A stretch of 64,000 nucleotides of DNA, taken from positions 2,170,001 through 2,234,000 of the forward strand of contig NZ_CP101466.1 in the NCBI RefSeq assembly GCF_024362385.1, read 5' to 3'. This document shows, piece by piece, positions 17,904-27,313 of this stretch. This DNA comes from Arthrobacter sp. DNA4. Its GTDB lineage: Bacteria > Actinomycetota > Actinomycetes > Actinomycetales > Micrococcaceae. The stretch's first letter is position 1. Each line of letters opens with the position of its first letter. The position numbers and the translations under genes were made by a program. The notes beneath the pieces are model-generated. The model saw nothing but the letters and a program-made list of their open reading frames with translations. It had not been told where the DNA came from and ran no database searches.

Positions 17904-18077
17904 TCAGTGCTTGAAAGCATCCTTGACCTTTTCGCCGGCCTGCTTCAAGTCACCCTTGGCCTGGTCTGCCTGGCCTTCGGCCCGCAGGCTCTCATCGCCG
18001 CTGGCTGCGCCGGCAGCTTCCTTGGCCTTGCCGCCCGCCTTCTCGGCAGCGTTATCAATCTTGTCACCCAGTCCCAT
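17904..18077 (-). CDS. CsbD family general stress protein
   Basis: Small hydrophilic protein of 57 residues. The sequence MGLGDKIDNAAEKAGGKAKE, continuing AAGAASGDESLRAEGQADQA and ending in DAFKH, is typical of CsbD/UPF0337, proteins induced by general stress in Gram-positive bacteria and without a defined activity. ATG 18077 lies behind an AGGAGG-type site, which rules out the longer open frame. A terminator follows directly. Confidence 0.9.
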   Translation of the reverse strand: MGLGDKIDNAAEKAGGKAKEAAGAASGDESLRAEGQADQAKGDLKQAGEKVKDAFKH

Positions 18078-18133
18078 GGTCTTACCTCCTGTGGTGTGGC
18101 AGCCGTTCGCATTCGGCTGCATCCATAGTAAGC

Positions 18134-18346
18134 ATGCTTAGGTTCCCCATTTCAAGTGTTGTCACTGCCTGCGGCCAAGGCACCCACACCTGGATCACCA
18201 CCGCCCAGCTCTCCGCCTACGTGCGGGCCGAGGTGCGCCATCCCATGGCCGACGGCACGGCGAGCAACGGGACCAATATGGGAACGACGCTGCTGCTGGG
18301 TCCAACGGCAGCATTGACCAACCCGATCTTCCTCGGCGCCAAATAG
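18134..18346 (+). pseudogene. Possible C-terminal fragment of a larger protein
   Basis: A 70-codon frame whose middle (WITTAQLSAYVRAEVRHP) and end (AALTNPIFLGAK) recall the last strands of CehA/McbA-type PHP metallohydrolases, which often end in an Ala-Leu-Thr-Asn-Pro-Ile run. Nothing before it continues the protein, and no ribosome binding site is obvious. It is best read as a leftover fragment. The family suggestion is weak. Confidence 0.3.
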
Positions 18347-18371
18347 GGGTCGATAGGCGGAAAAGGCCCTA

Positions 18372-18398
18372 GGGCCGGGTCCTGCGAGGGACCGGCCC
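18372..18398. terminator. Terminator-like hairpin after the monooxygenase-like gene
   Basis: GGGCCGGGTCC at 18372-18382 pairs with GGACCGGCCC at 18389-18398, with one bulged G, over a six-base loop. It lies 28 bases beyond the stop of the minus-strand gene ending at 18427. Confidence 0.6.
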
Positions 18399-18426
18399 CA
18401 GAACCTTCTTCAGCTGTTGGGCTCCC

Positions 18427-18750
18427 TTATTGCTGCGCCGGGAGTGGGGCCCTGAGGGTGTCGGTATTGGAGGTTAGATAATTGTGTACCTCATGGAAAG
18501 TCAGTTTCGGGGGTGCCGCAAAGCCCAGTTCCATGCTGAGAGGTCCGATCTTCTCCTGGGCGAAGGCGTCGAACTGCTCACGGCTTTCCCAGACATCGGT
18601 GACTTGGAATCCTTTATCCGTAGCCGTGGCCCAGTGGGATATCGAACCTGCGGGACCGGCGCCGCCGGGCGTCAAGCCCATTTTCTTGTTGATCTCGTCA
18701 TATTGTTCAAGCGTCGACCCGTCGAACTCCATGATGATTGCGACTGCCAT
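18427..18750 (-). CDS. Dimeric alpha/beta-barrel protein (ABM-like)
   Basis: Protein of 107 residues from ATG 18750, with AAGGAG upstream. It has the ferredoxin-like fold of small antibiotic-biosynthesis-monooxygenase/EthD-type proteins: an opening strand MAVAIIMEFDGS, the helix LEQYDEINKKMGL, and FQVTDVWESREQFDAFAQEKI in the second half. These proteins act as cofactor-free oxygenases or simply bind small ligands. It is head-to-head with a LuxR-type regulator across a 217-base gap rich in inverted repeats, so that regulator probably controls it. Confidence 0.75.
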   Translation of the reverse strand: MAVAIIMEFDGSTLEQYDEINKKMGLTPGGAGPAGSISHWATATDKGFQVTDVWESREQFDAFAQEKIGPLSMELGFAAPPKLTFHEVHNYLTSNTDTLRAPLPAQQ

Positions 18751-18833
18751 GATCTTCTCCTTCTTGGGTCGGGTCCGTTTTTTGCAGACGCGCGGGTGGA
18801 TGGCCTGCCACGTCCGGCAAGGCGAATATAGAA

Positions 18834-18847
18834 CCCCTTGCATGGGG
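18834..18847. promoter_or_regulatory. Inverted repeat CCCC-N6-GGGG in divergent promoter region
   Basis: CCCC at 18834-18837 and GGGG at 18844-18847 flank TTGCAT in the gap between the ABM-like gene and luxR. A second GGGG-TAG-CCCC element ends the same gap side at about 18889-18899. Short G/C-flanked palindromes like these fit LuxR/NarL-type sites. Binding is inferred from position only. Confidence 0.4.
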
Positions 18848-18950
18848 CTTATATACGCAATTCTGCGCATCGCGGGTGCGGACCAAATGGGGTAGCCCCC
18901 TACAACTGGCAAACCCTTGAATGTGCTGAATTCCGGCCCCTAGCCTTGAA

Positions 18951-18967
18951 AAACGAACCATTCGTTT
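18951..18967. promoter_or_regulatory. Perfect inverted repeat abutting luxR start
   Basis: AAACGAA (18951-18957) and TTCGTTT (18961-18967) flank CCA, and the last base touches ATG 18968. A site here would overlap the translation start or the core promoter, which fits autoregulation. Confidence 0.5.
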
Positions 18968-19756
18968 ATGGTGGGCAGAACAATGGATGCTGTTGGTGAC
19001 CTTGCTTACGAACTCGTCCGGCTGCCGGACCGCGGGACCTATCTGAAAGCGGCCAGCGAGCTCCTGTCGAAGCTTTTCCCCTGCGATGGGCTGGCATGGA
19101 ATGAGCTGGATATGCAGCAGGTCCGAGCGGAGGTCTACGCCCGCCCCGGGAACCACCCGTTCGGTGATCTTGCCCGGAAACTGCTTGAAATCCGAAACGA
19201 CCATCCGCTCGTCACAAGCGACGTAGGCGATTCCATGGCCGGCGTGTGGCGCCCGCGGCGCCTCAGCGACATTGTTTCCGACCGGGAGTTCTACGAATCG
19301 AGGCTTTATCGTGAAGGCTTCCGGGAGATGCGGATTAACCGACAATTGTCGCTACGGACGGCACAGGCGGGCCCCGGAATATTGCACAGTTGGGTCATGA
19401 ACCGCTGGAATCATGATTTCAGCGACAGGGAAATGGACCTTGCCAGGGAAATCCAGCCTGTGCTGTGCCTCCTCGACACGGCCTATTCACAGCCGCCAAC
19501 TGCAACGAACAATCCGTGGCGTGCCGACGAGTTCGGTCTGACGGACCGCGAGGCAGAGATCCTTGCGCTTGTGGCGCAAGGCCTGAAAAGCACAGCTGTC
19601 GGCCACCTGCTGGGAATCAGCCCGCGGACTGTGTCCAAACACCTGGAACATTCCTACTCGAAGCTCCGGTGCACCAACCGCGTGGACGCCGTCAGGCTGT
19701 TTACAGCGGCCCCCAGCAAGGCCCCGGGTACCGGTAACTTCAGCGTCCCGGCGTGA
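18968..19756 (+). CDS. LuxR family transcriptional regulator
   Basis: Regulator of 262 residues, or 257 if it starts at the ATG at 18983, which has a slightly better GGTGGG box. The N-terminal two thirds is a GAF-like or unassigned sensory region with no receiver aspartate pattern. The C-terminal LuxR-type helix-turn-helix (about 190-245) reads GLTDREAEILALVAQGLKS, then GISPRTVSKHLEHSYSKL. It faces the ABM-like gene, its likely target. Its stop is 23 bases from the convergent end of the APC permease gene. Confidence 0.85.
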   Translation: MVGRTMDAVGDLAYELVRLPDRGTYLKAASELLSKLFPCDGLAWNELDMQQVRAEVYARPGNHPFGDLARKLLEIRNDHPLVTSDVGDSMAGVWRPRRLSDIVSDREFYESRLYREGFREMRINRQLSLRTAQAGPGILHSWVMNRWNHDFSDREMDLAREIQPVLCLLDTAYSQPPTATNNPWRADEFGLTDREAEILALVAQGLKSTAVGHLLGISPRTVSKHLEHSYSKLRCTNRVDAVRLFTAAPSKAPGTGNFSVPA

Positions 19757-19779
19757 GCCGCGCATCCCCGTTGCGCCGG

Positions 19780-21756
19780 TCAACCCACATGAATGCCGGG
19801 CCTGGCCGCCTTGTCAGGTTCCGTCTCGCGGAGGATTTCCCGCACCAGCGGAGGCGTATCGCCCTGGCCAAGGAACAGGTAGCGCATGAGGTGGTTGACC
19901 GGGCTGCCCTCAGACCATTCGAAGTAGCACTGCGGCATGACCCCGGTCGAGTCCCGGAGGGCCAGCAGGACTGCTGCGATGGCGTTCGGCACGGCGGGGG
20001 ACTGCACGCGGAGGACCCGGTAGCCGTCAACCTCGATGCCCTCGACCCGGAGCGTGTGGCTGAATTCCGAGGGGTCGGATATCTCAACTTCCAGGAAGAT
20101 GACGTCGGCGGGGCCGGGGACGGGGTTCAGCCCGCGCTGCTCGAACTCCTTCTCGGCGTATTCCGTCCCGTCCCCGGTCTGGCGTTTGTTCGCGATGATG
20201 TGGAGTTCCCGGTCGTACGCGATGGAATCGGTAATGAACTGGCGTGCGGGTTGGTCGAATTCGATGGTGTCGACCCGCAGTTCGGTGGTCCGGGTAACGC
20301 GGGAGACCAGGGAGACAGCGATGATGCCGCCGATGAAGAACGCGGAGATAAGGAGGCCGTCCGGCTTTTCGATGACGTTATCGGCCAAGGCGTAAAGCAG
20401 GATCAGGGTCAGTACGGTGAAGCCCACGGCGCTGGCCCGGCTGCGACGCCGGATGGCCGAGACGGTGACGGCGACCGCCCCCGAGACCATCATGGCCAGG
20501 ATCCCTGTGGCGTAGGCACCGGCTTGGGCGTTCACGTCCGCCTTGAAGGCGATCGTGATGCCGATGCTCACCACGGTGTAGACCAGCACAACAGGCCTGA
20601 CGGCGCGGCCCCACTCGGGCGCCATGCCATAGGCGGGCAGGTAGCGGGGCACGATGTTGATGAGCCCGGCCATTGCAGACGCGCCGGCGAACCAGAGGAT
20701 CAAGGCGCTGGAGATGTCATAGACGGTGCCGAATCCGGCGCCGAAGAGTTCGTGGGCCAGGAATGCCAAGGCCCGTCCGTTGGCTTGGCCGCCGTCCTGG
20801 AACTCGCTGGGCGGGATCATGACGGTGGTCAGGAAGCTGGTGGACATGAGGTAGACGCTCATGATCAGTGCAGCGGTGGTGAGCAGCTTGCGGGTATTCC
20901 TGACCCGTGAAGCCATGACGTCGTCCGGCGTGCTTCCGGAGGACTTGATCAGCGGCATCATGGAAACCCCGGTTTCGAACCCTGACAGGCCCAGGACCAG
21001 CAACGGGAAGGCGATGATGGCCGGGCTGACCAGCCCCATCGGGCCGCCGCCACTGGAGAGCAGCCGGTCTGTCCAGCTTACCACCAGGGACGGGTCGGCC
21101 GCGAGGTGAATGAATCCGGCCACCACGACGGCGGCGTTAAGCAGCAGGTAGATGGCAACCAGCGGGATGGCGACCCCGACGGCTTCATTGAATCCCAGCA
21201 GGAACACTCCGCCCAAAATCAGCAGCAGGACCACCGTGATGATTACTGCTCCGCCTTTGAGGGCTTCGGGGATCAAGGGGTTTTCCAGCAGGTGGACTGA
21301 GGCGTCGGCGCCCGAGAGCGTGATGGTAATGATCCACGAGGTTGCCACGAAGCCCAGGAGCAGCAGGACGAAGAACTTGCCGCGCCAGAATGGCAGTAGT
21401 TTCTCCAGCATGGCCACCGATCCTTGACCATGGGGGCTTTCCTGGGCGACCCTGCGGTACATGGGCAGCATACCCAGCAGTGTCAGGGCCACGATCAGCA
21501 AAGTGGCCAGCGGCGACAGCGCCCCAGCGGCCAGGGCTGCAATGCCGGGCAGGTAGGACAGTGTGGAGAAGTAGTCGACGCCGGTCAGGCACATGACCTT
21601 CCACCAGGCGTTGGGCTTGTGGTCCTCCTTGGCCTCCGGGCCGCTGGGAGCCACCTGGTTGGCGAGCAGCCAGCGCACCAGAGGATTGCGGTCCGGGCCA
21701 GGTGCCTGCTTGAGGTCAACATGCGCGGGGACGACGTGGTCAGAGGGGGTTGTCAT
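19780..21756 (-). CDS. APC superfamily permease with long C-terminal domain
   Basis: Large membrane transporter of 658 residues. About twelve hydrophobic segments occupy residues 60-480, with [20 protein letters not shown] at the first span and the [13 protein letters not shown] segment characteristic of amino acid/polyamine permeases in the middle. After the last spans, 150 soluble residues (about 505-658) follow with [13 protein letters not shown] and [12 protein letters not shown], a regulatory-looking tail. This long form is widespread in actinobacteria. The substrate is unknown, and amino acids or potassium are both possible. The 230-base upstream gap was searched for a riboswitch without a clear result. 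Confidence 0.82.
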   Translation of the reverse strand: MTTPSDHVVPAHVDLKQAPGPDRNPLVRWLLANQVAPSGPEAKEDHKPNAWWKVMCLTGVDYFSTLSYLPGIAALAAGALSPLATLLIVALTLLGMLPMYRRVAQESPHGQGSVAMLEKLLPFWRGKFFVLLLLGFVATSWIITITLSGADASVHLLENPLIPEALKGGAVIITVVLLLILGGVFLLGFNEAVGVAIPLVAIYLLLNAAVVVAGFIHLAADPSLVVSWTDRLLSSGGGPMGLVSPAIIAFPLLVLGLSGFETGVSMMPLIKSSGSTPDDVMASRVRNTRKLLTTAALIMSVYLMSTSFLTTVMIPPSEFQDGGQANGRALAFLAHELFGAGFGTVYDISSALILWFAGASAMAGLINIVPRYLPAYGMAPEWGRAVRPVVLVYTVVSIGITIAFKADVNAQAGAYATGILAMMVSGAVAVTVSAIRRRSRASAVGFTVLTLILLYALADNVIEKPDGLLISAFFIGGIIAVSLVSRVTRTTELRVDTIEFDQPARQFITDSIAYDRELHIIANKRQTGDGTEYAEKEFEQRGLNPVPGPADVIFLEVEISDPSEFSHTLRVEGIEVDGYRVLRVQSPAVPNAIAAVLLALRDSTGVMPQCYFEWSEGSPVNHLMRYLFLGQGDTPPLVREILRETEPDKAARPGIHVG

Positions 21757-21986
21757 CGGGTCTTTCCCTTGGGATCTGGAACCACGGGCCCGAAGCGGAG
21801 CCCATGGAGCCGGGCAGGACTGGTTCGGATCGCCGGACCTAAGCTGCTCTTACCCGGCGGTCAGGAGTTCCAGACACTATAGAGTGGCATGTTGTTTTGG
21901 GGCTGGCGGAGTGCAGTGCCGGAAACCAGGCTCGGCTCCACGGGCAAGCTGCTTGGTTGGCAGAAGAGTCTTCAGTGCGGTGCACC

Positions 21987-22202
21987 CTAGCGATGGCATT
22001 CCAAGAGCCACGCCGAATCCACCTGGGCTTCCGGGAGGTGCCACAGTCTCCTGACCAGGATGGCGAACGGCAACAGCTGGAGCATCCCGCCTGCGAGAAG
22101 CAGGGCAACGAGCAGGAGGATGTCCGGAAGGTAGAGGAGGAAGACGCCGGCGATTGCGGCGAAATATCCGGCGATGAACCCGAGGGTCGTCCTGGTATCC
22201 AT
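21987..22202 (-). CDS. Small two-span membrane protein
   Basis: Protein of 71 residues starting at ATG 22202 behind GGGAG. Two hydrophobic stretches (TLGFIAGYFAAIAGVFLLYLP and LLVALLLAGGMLQLLPFAIL) form a hairpin in the membrane, followed by a short polar tail. Uncharacterised; it lies alone between the permease and another small membrane protein. Confidence 0.6.
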   Translation of the reverse strand: MDTRTTLGFIAGYFAAIAGVFLLYLPDILLLVALLLAGGMLQLLPFAILVRRLWHLPEAQVDSAWLLECHR

Positions 22203-22319
22203 GATTGCTCCCAAGAACTGGTCACCCGCACTGGGTGATGGACAGTGTTCTGTTGGCGGCCCGGCTCTGTGCAGTACGGAACCGCACTCGCTGGGCGATG
22301 CTGCCCGTGGTGGATGACT

Positions 22320-22562
22320 TCACCGGCGGACTTTTCTGAGCCTCAACCTGCGTCTCGGTCCAGGGCTTTGGCCTGTGACGGAACGGACCCGGCGCCATGG
22401 CCTGTGGTGCCGGGGAGCGGTGGCGGCAGGGGGAGGTGGCGCGGAAGCCACGAGTGATGAACTTCTCCTGCGGCGGCGCAACTTCAGGAGGACGAAGACA
22501 GTCCCGCCAACCCACATGAAGGCGGCGCCGAGAATCAGAAAGACGGCCTCAACTGTGTTCAC
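22320..22562 (-). CDS. Small single-span membrane protein
   Basis: A frame of 80 residues starting at GTG 22562. One N-terminal membrane segment (AVFLILGAAFMWVGGTVFVLL, about 5-25) is followed by a strongly basic cluster (KLRRRRR) and an Ala/Pro- and Arg-rich tail. The segment next to the membrane looks real. The tail could be out of frame or disordered. No function known. Confidence 0.45.
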   Translation of the reverse strand: MNTVEAVFLILGAAFMWVGGTVFVLLKLRRRRRSSSLVASAPPPPAATAPRHHRPWRRVRSVTGQSPGPRRRLRLRKVRR

Positions 22563-22656
22563 GGCTGTTACTTCGGGGAACTTCGGATTGCACCAGCGCC
22601 AGCGTGAGCGGGGGCTGAAGATCAATGCTGGTCTTGGGAAGGTGCATACTTTGGAG

Positions 22657-23100
22657 ATGAAATTTACCACTACCCTTCGAGGGAGCGGCAACAAGGTGGG
22701 CATCGAGGTTCCCGAGGACGTCGTTCGGGCGCTTGATGCCGGAAAGCGGCCGCCCGTGGTCGTGACTCTCAACGGAAAGAGTTACCGCAGTACCGTCGCG
22801 GTGATGGGCGGGCTCAACATGATCGGGCTCAGCGCCGCCAACCGGGAGCTTACCGGTACGTCGGCCGGGGAAGTCGTGGAGGTGGACCTGGAGTTGGACA
22901 CCCAGCCGCGGAGCGTCGACGTTCCGGCAGACCTTGCCGCCGCCTTGGATTCCGACCCCGAAGCGAAAGCTTTCTACCAAACGCTGAGCTACAGCAGCCA
23001 GCGCCGCTACGTGGAACCGATTGCAGTGTCTAAGACCGCAGAGACGCGGTCACGCCGGATCGCAAAGGTTGTAAGTGACCTGAAGGCCCGCAGAAAGTAG
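22657..23100 (+). CDS. YdeI/OmpD-associated protein (DUF1905)
   Basis: Cytoplasmic protein of 147 residues from ATG 22657. The first ninety residues are the DUF1905 beta-barrel (FTTTLRGSGNKVGIEVPEDV, then GLSAANRELTG and GEVVEVDLELDTQ). The second part is the YdeI-like helical tail (LDSDPEAKAFYQTLSYSSQR and RRIAKVVSDL). YdeI proteins have been linked to peptide and bacteriocin resistance in enterics, but the molecular role is unknown. It is convergent with the formaldehyde dehydrogenase gene. Confidence 0.83.
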   Translation: MKFTTTLRGSGNKVGIEVPEDVVRALDAGKRPPVVVTLNGKSYRSTVAVMGGLNMIGLSAANRELTGTSAGEVVEVDLELDTQPRSVDVPADLAAALDSDPEAKAFYQTLSYSSQRRYVEPIAVSKTAETRSRRIAKVVSDLKARRK

Positions 23101-23257
23101 GACCATTAGGGCCGTCGCGGTTTAAATGCAGTGAAACGAACTTTCAGTGCTGGCGGGTTCTTAGTGAGGATGTTGCTGAGGGGCGGGTGCCGGAGGCCGC
23201 AGGACAACTGCGCAGTGGGCGAAGTGCCCCGGACCTCCGGCTTCCCTTTGCTTCCTA

Positions 23258-24475
23258 CTAAGCCTTCACATAGCCGTTGGGGTTCAGCACGAACTTTGTC
23301 GCCGCTCCGGCGTCAAATTCGGCATAGCCGCGGGGGGCATCTTCGAGCGGGATGGCCTTGGCGTTGACGGCCTTTGCAATCTGGACCTTGTCATGGAGGA
23401 TGGCCATCATCAGTTGACGGTTGTACTTCATCACCGGGCACTGGCCCGTAGTGAAGGACAAGGACTTCGCCCAGCCGGTGCCCAAGGACAGTGAGAGGGA
23501 GCCGTGCTTGGCTGCTTCATCAATTCCACCGGGATCCCCGGTCACGTAAAGGCCGGGAATGCCAAGGGCGCCGCCGGCGGCCGTGATGTCCATAAGGGAA
23601 TTCAGGACGGTGGCAGGCGCCTCGTGGGAGGCATCCTTTCCGTGGCCGCGGGCTTCGAAGCCGACGGCGTCCACGCCACAGTCCACCTCGGGAACCCCCA
23701 GGATCTGTTCAATCTGTTCCTTCGGGTCGCCCTTCGTCACGTTGACGGTTTCGCAGCCGAACGACCTCGCCTGCGCCAGGCGGTCTTCATTCATGTCGCC
23801 CACAATCACGACGGCGGCGCCAAGGAGCTGCGCGCCTACGGCCGCAGCAAGGCCCACCGGTCCGGCGCCTGCCACGTAAACGGTGGAGCCAACACCGACG
23901 CCGGCGGTCACGGCCCCGTGGAAGCCGGTGGGGAAGATGTCCGAGAGCATGGTCAGGTCCAGGATCTTTTCCAGGGCCTGGTCCCGGTCCGGGAAGCGCA
24001 GCAGGTTCCAGTCGGCGTAGGGGACCAGTACATACTCGGCCTGTCCGCCCACCCAGCCTCCCATGTCGACGTAGCCGTAGGCGCTGCCCGGGCGGTCCGG
24101 GTTGACGTTCAGGCAGATGCCGGTCTTTCGTTCCTTGCAATTTCGGCAGCGGCCGCAGGAGATATTGAACGGCACGGAGACAATGTCGCCCACTTTGATG
24201 AATTCGACGTCGGGCCCCACCTCCACCACTTCGCCAGTGATTTCGTGGCCAAGGACCAGGTTCTGCGGAGCGGTGGTGCGCCCCCGGACCATGTGCTGGT
24301 CCGAGCCGCAGATGTTGGTGGTCACCGTGCGGAGGATCGCGCCATGGGGTACCTTGCGGCCAACGTTCGCCGGGTTTACGCCCGGGCCGTCCTTGAGTTC
24401 GAACGTCGGATAGTCCGTGTCGATGATTTCGACGACGCCGGGTTCCTTGTAGGCAACTGCTCTGTTTCCTGACAT
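23258..24475 (-). CDS. Glutathione-independent formaldehyde dehydrogenase
   Basis: Zinc-dependent medium-chain dehydrogenase of 405 residues, oxidising formaldehyde to formate with NAD. The start ATG 24475 has GGAAG upstream. The catalytic zinc site is CGSDQHMV near 57-64 with GHEITGEVVEVG. The structural zinc cysteines are CGRCRNCKERKTGIC. The coenzyme motif is GAGPVGLAA. The extra loop around GFEARGHG and the long length are typical of the Pseudomonas-type enzyme that keeps NAD tightly bound. The Rieske demethylase encoded nearby would release formaldehyde, which this enzyme can remove; formate could then feed the formate dehydrogenase at 42.5 kb. Confidence 0.9.
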   Translation of the reverse strand: MSGNRAVAYKEPGVVEIIDTDYPTFELKDGPGVNPANVGRKVPHGAILRTVTTNICGSDQHMVRGRTTAPQNLVLGHEITGEVVEVGPDVEFIKVGDIVSVPFNISCGRCRNCKERKTGICLNVNPDRPGSAYGYVDMGGWVGGQAEYVLVPYADWNLLRFPDRDQALEKILDLTMLSDIFPTGFHGAVTAGVGVGSTVYVAGAGPVGLAAAVGAQLLGAAVVIVGDMNEDRLAQARSFGCETVNVTKGDPKEQIEQILGVPEVDCGVDAVGFEARGHGKDASHEAPATVLNSLMDITAAGGALGIPGLYVTGDPGGIDEAAKHGSLSLSLGTGWAKSLSFTTGQCPVMKYNRQLMMAILHDKVQIAKAVNAKAIPLEDAPRGYAEFDAGAATKFVLNPNGYVKA

Positions 24476-24918
24476 GGTCACTTCCTTATCGGTAGGTGTT
24501 GCGGGGCGTGTGGAGAAGCCGGGATATCCGGTCATGGACGTTGGACTCCATGCCGGGCGGGTCTGGGATGGAGCAAAGTGCTGTCCCGGGGATGGCCGCG
24601 GGTAGTAGGGGAAGGCGCGGAGGGGGTGTGCAATTACCAACCCCCTCAACGATATATTCGGGCTACGTCGACTGATATACCAGGCTGGTGTCAGCGTATA
24701 CGGGGTATTACTGCAGGTCAACAGGGTTTGGGTACTTGCTGCGGCGTCCTTCACCAGCCGGAGCGCGCGACCCCCGGGTCATGAGGGGCGGTGTTCGTTC
24801 TGTGTTTCAGGCAGCGCCGGATGGCAGGCATGCCCTGAGCGTCAAAGTTCACCCAACTCCTCAGGCGGGGACTGCCTGCCCCACGCTGCGTCGGGTCTTT
24901 CCGTTCAGCATTGCGGCT
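24476..24918. other. Intergenic upstream of formaldehyde dehydrogenase
   Basis: No gene is supported. This 443-base stretch must hold the formaldehyde dehydrogenase promoter. A less GC-rich part at about 24640-24720 contains TATA-like sequence and a two-armed repeat described separately. Confidence 0.5.
24672..24694. promoter_or_regulatory. Candidate operator upstream of formaldehyde dehydrogenase
   Basis: CTGATATACCAG (24672-24683) and CTGGTGTCAG (24685-24694) form nested inverted arms (CTGA/TCAG and CCAG/CTGG). This is a size and shape usual for GntR-type sites. Which regulator binds is unknown. Confidence 0.35.
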
Positions 24919-25851
24919 TCACAGGTCGTCTTCCGGGCGGGCGGCGAGGATCCGCTTGGCGTTGGTCTGCAGGATGCTGAGTGACTCCTGGATCAGGGGG
25001 GATCCGATACTCCCTCGGCGCGCGACAGCCACGATCCGCCGGACGGGCCGCCCTTTGCCGGTTATGCGCAGCCGGACCACGTTCTCTGCGCTATGGAGAG
25101 GCGCCAGTCGTGGCAGCAGGCCCACGCCCAGCCCCGCACCCACGAAAGCGATCTGGGTCTCCCACTCCACAGCCTCGTGGGCAATCCGCGGGGTCACTCC
25201 AACTGCGGTGAACGCGGCCGTGAAAAGGGCGTGGTAAGTGGAACCGGCGGCTTCGGTGATCCAGGGTTCCGAGGCCAATTCTTCAAGCGTCACAGTTTCC
25301 CGCGATGAGAACGGATGGTCGGACGGAATGATCACGTCAAGGGGATCGTCGAGCAGAACGGTCTGCTCGAAGCGCAAATCATCGTCGCTGTAGGTGTTGG
25401 ACTGCATGGCGACTATGACCGCAAGATCGATCCGCTCGGCCACCAGCAAATCGAAGCAGCGGGCCGGGTTGGCTTCGAGTACCTGTACCTCCAACTGGGG
25501 GCGCGTGGAGCGGAGGGTGGCGGCCAGAGGGGCGAGCAACTGCGCGGCAGCTGTGGAAAATCCACCGAGGCCGAAACGGGACTGTACTTGGTCGCCGGCT
25601 TCCATTGCCGCCGCGCGCAGGCTCTCCCAATCCGCGATGAGGGTGTCCGAACCCGCCACGATGAAGCGGCCTGTGGCGGTCAGCCGGACACCCCGGCCGT
25701 CCTTCGTCAGCAGCTGCAAACCGAGCACGCGCTGGAGCTCACGCAGTTGGGCTGAGACTGCGGAAGGAGAGTAGCCCGTAAGCTCCGCGGTTCCGCTGAC
25801 AGTGCCGCATCTGGCGAATACGCGAAGCGTTATAAGCCGTGGATCAATCAT
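24919..25851 (-). CDS. LysR family transcriptional regulator
   Basis: Regulator of 310 residues from ATG 25851. The winged helix at 1-60 reads LITLRVFARCGTVSGTAELT, then GYSPSAVSAQLRELQRVLG. The periplasmic-binding-protein-like effector domain follows, with IDLAVIV and a late GAGLGVGLLPRLA. It is divergent from the Rieske oxygenase gene with 157 bases between starts, the classic arrangement for a LysR activator. It therefore probably controls the demethylase operon and perhaps the formaldehyde dehydrogenase behind it. Glycine-betaine genes in pseudomonads use an AraC-type activator instead. Confidence 0.9.
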   Translation of the reverse strand: MIDPRLITLRVFARCGTVSGTAELTGYSPSAVSAQLRELQRVLGLQLLTKDGRGVRLTATGRFIVAGSDTLIADWESLRAAAMEAGDQVQSRFGLGGFSTAAAQLLAPLAATLRSTRPQLEVQVLEANPARCFDLLVAERIDLAVIVAMQSNTYSDDDLRFEQTVLLDDPLDVIIPSDHPFSSRETVTLEELASEPWITEAAGSTYHALFTAAFTAVGVTPRIAHEAVEWETQIAFVGAGLGVGLLPRLAPLHSAENVVRLRITGKGRPVRRIVAVARRGSIGSPLIQESLSILQTNAKRILAARPEDDL

Positions 25852-26008
25852 GCATCCATTGTGCACGGTTATCCGCTGATTCTTGCGCTTTTGTTGCAGA
25901 CCCGGCAGCCCTAATGTGACTACAACGACTTTTGGCGACGGGCTGCGGAAACGCAACCCTTGTCTACGCAAACCAGCACACTCACCCACGCCTCTCGGGA
26001 GAAAAACC

Positions 26009-27313
26009 ATGACTGCTCCAGTGCACCAGCCCCTCAACGCACGCGGAAAACTCGCTTCATCCTTGCCTGCAGAGCAGCTGGCGGAGATCACTGAGTTGTT
26101 TGCATTGCGTCGCACGGGATATTCACTCGACGCCCCTTTCTATACGGACTCCACGATTTTCAAAATCGACATGGAAGCCATCTTTGGCCAGCACTGGATT
26201 TTTGCAGCGAGCACCGCTGAACTTCCGGAGCCCGGCGACTACGTCACGGTCGACTATGGGCCCTACTCGCTGATCGTGCTGCGCAACGACGATGGCGGCG
26301 TGAACGTCCTGCACAACGTGTGCCGGCACCGCGGTGCCCGCGTCCTGACTGAACCCACCGGGTCAACGGGAAACCTGGTTTGCGGATACCACTCCTGGAC
26401 TTATTCACCCAGCGGCGATCTGATCCACGCCTCGGCACCGGGAGAAACGAAGTTCGATAAGAGCTGCTTCGGGCTCAAGCGGGCCCACGGCCGCGAGGTG
26501 GCTGGGCTTATCTTCGTATGCATCGCTGACGAGCCGCCGACCGACTTCGATGAAACCTCAAAAATCTTTGAGCCCTACCTCGCGCCCCACGATCTGTCGA
26601 AGACGAAAATTGCCTACCAGCAGAACATCATCGAAGAGGGCAACTGGAAGCTCGTCATGGAGAACAACCGTGAGTGCTACCACTGCGACGGCCACCCTGA
26701 GCTCGCCTGCTCGCTCTTCCCCACCTGGGGCCTCACCGAGGGCCTCATCCCGGCCCACCTTGAGGAAGTATGGGACCGGAACAAGCAGGCGCAGTCATCC
26801 CTTGAGGAGCGCTGCCGCCGCTATGGTCTTCCCTACGAGGTGGTCGAGGAGCTTGACACCCGCATCGCGGGCATCCGCATCTCCCGCGAATCACTCGACG
26901 GAGAGGGCGAATCATTCTCTCCGGACGGCCGCAGGCTCTCCAAGAAGCTGCTCGGCGATCTGCCGGACTTCCGGCTTGGCCGATGCTCGATGCACCTGCA
27001 GCCCAACAGCTGGTTCCACTTCCTGGGCGACCACGTCATCACGTTCGGCGTCTTCCCCATCAACGAGCACCAGTCACTGGTACGCACCACCTGGCTGGTA
27101 GCGGACGACGCCGAAGAAGGCGTCGATTACGACCTCGAGAAGCTCACGTACACCTGGAAGCAGACAAACCTGCAGGACAAGGCGTTTGTTGAGCTCTGCC
27201 AGCAGGGTGCCGGGAGCCCCGCCTACCAGCCCGGCCCCTACATGAAGAGCGAATACCAGGTCGAGGCTTTCATTAACTGGTACGTACAGCGTGTGCAGGA
27301 GCACCTGGCATGA
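26009..27313 (+). CDS. gbcA: Rieske non-haem iron oxygenase, GbcA-like (glycine betaine/quaternary amine demethylase)
   Basis: Oxygenase alpha subunit of 434 residues that oxidatively removes an N-methyl group as formaldehyde. The start ATG 26009 has GGGAG upstream. The Rieske [2Fe-2S] ligands are C105, H107, C125 and H128 (CRHRG, CGYHSW). The mononuclear iron site lies in NWKLVMENNRECYHCDGHPE, with histidines at 225 and 229. Length and spacing match the glycine betaine/stachydrine branch (GbcA, Stc2). It overlaps the reductase gene by four bases (ATGA). The LysR and formaldehyde dehydrogenase neighbours support a demethylation role. Betaine is the best guess, though carnitine or proline betaine cannot be excluded. 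Confidence 0.87.
   Translation: MTAPVHQPLNARGKLASSLPAEQLAEITELFALRRTGYSLDAPFYTDSTIFKIDMEAIFGQHWIFAASTAELPEPGDYVTVDYGPYSLIVLRNDDGGVNVLHNVCRHRGARVLTEPTGSTGNLVCGYHSWTYSPSGDLIHASAPGETKFDKSCFGLKRAHGREVAGLIFVCIADEPPTDFDETSKIFEPYLAPHDLSKTKIAYQQNIIEEGNWKLVMENNRECYHCDGHPELACSLFPTWGLTEGLIPAHLEEVWDRNKQAQSSLEERCRRYGLPYEVVEELDTRIAGIRISRESLDGEGESFSPDGRRLSKKLLGDLPDFRLGRCSMHLQPNSWFHFLGDHVITFGVFPINEHQSLVRTTWLVADDAEEGVDYDLEKLTYTWKQTNLQDKAFVELCQQGAGSPAYQPGPYMKSEYQVEAFINWYVQRVQEHLA

Noticed and set aside
21757..21900. A riboswitch leader before the APC permease
   Set aside because: The leader has short GC-rich arms, but I could not match it to the c-di-AMP or any other conserved core; a covariance-model search would decide.
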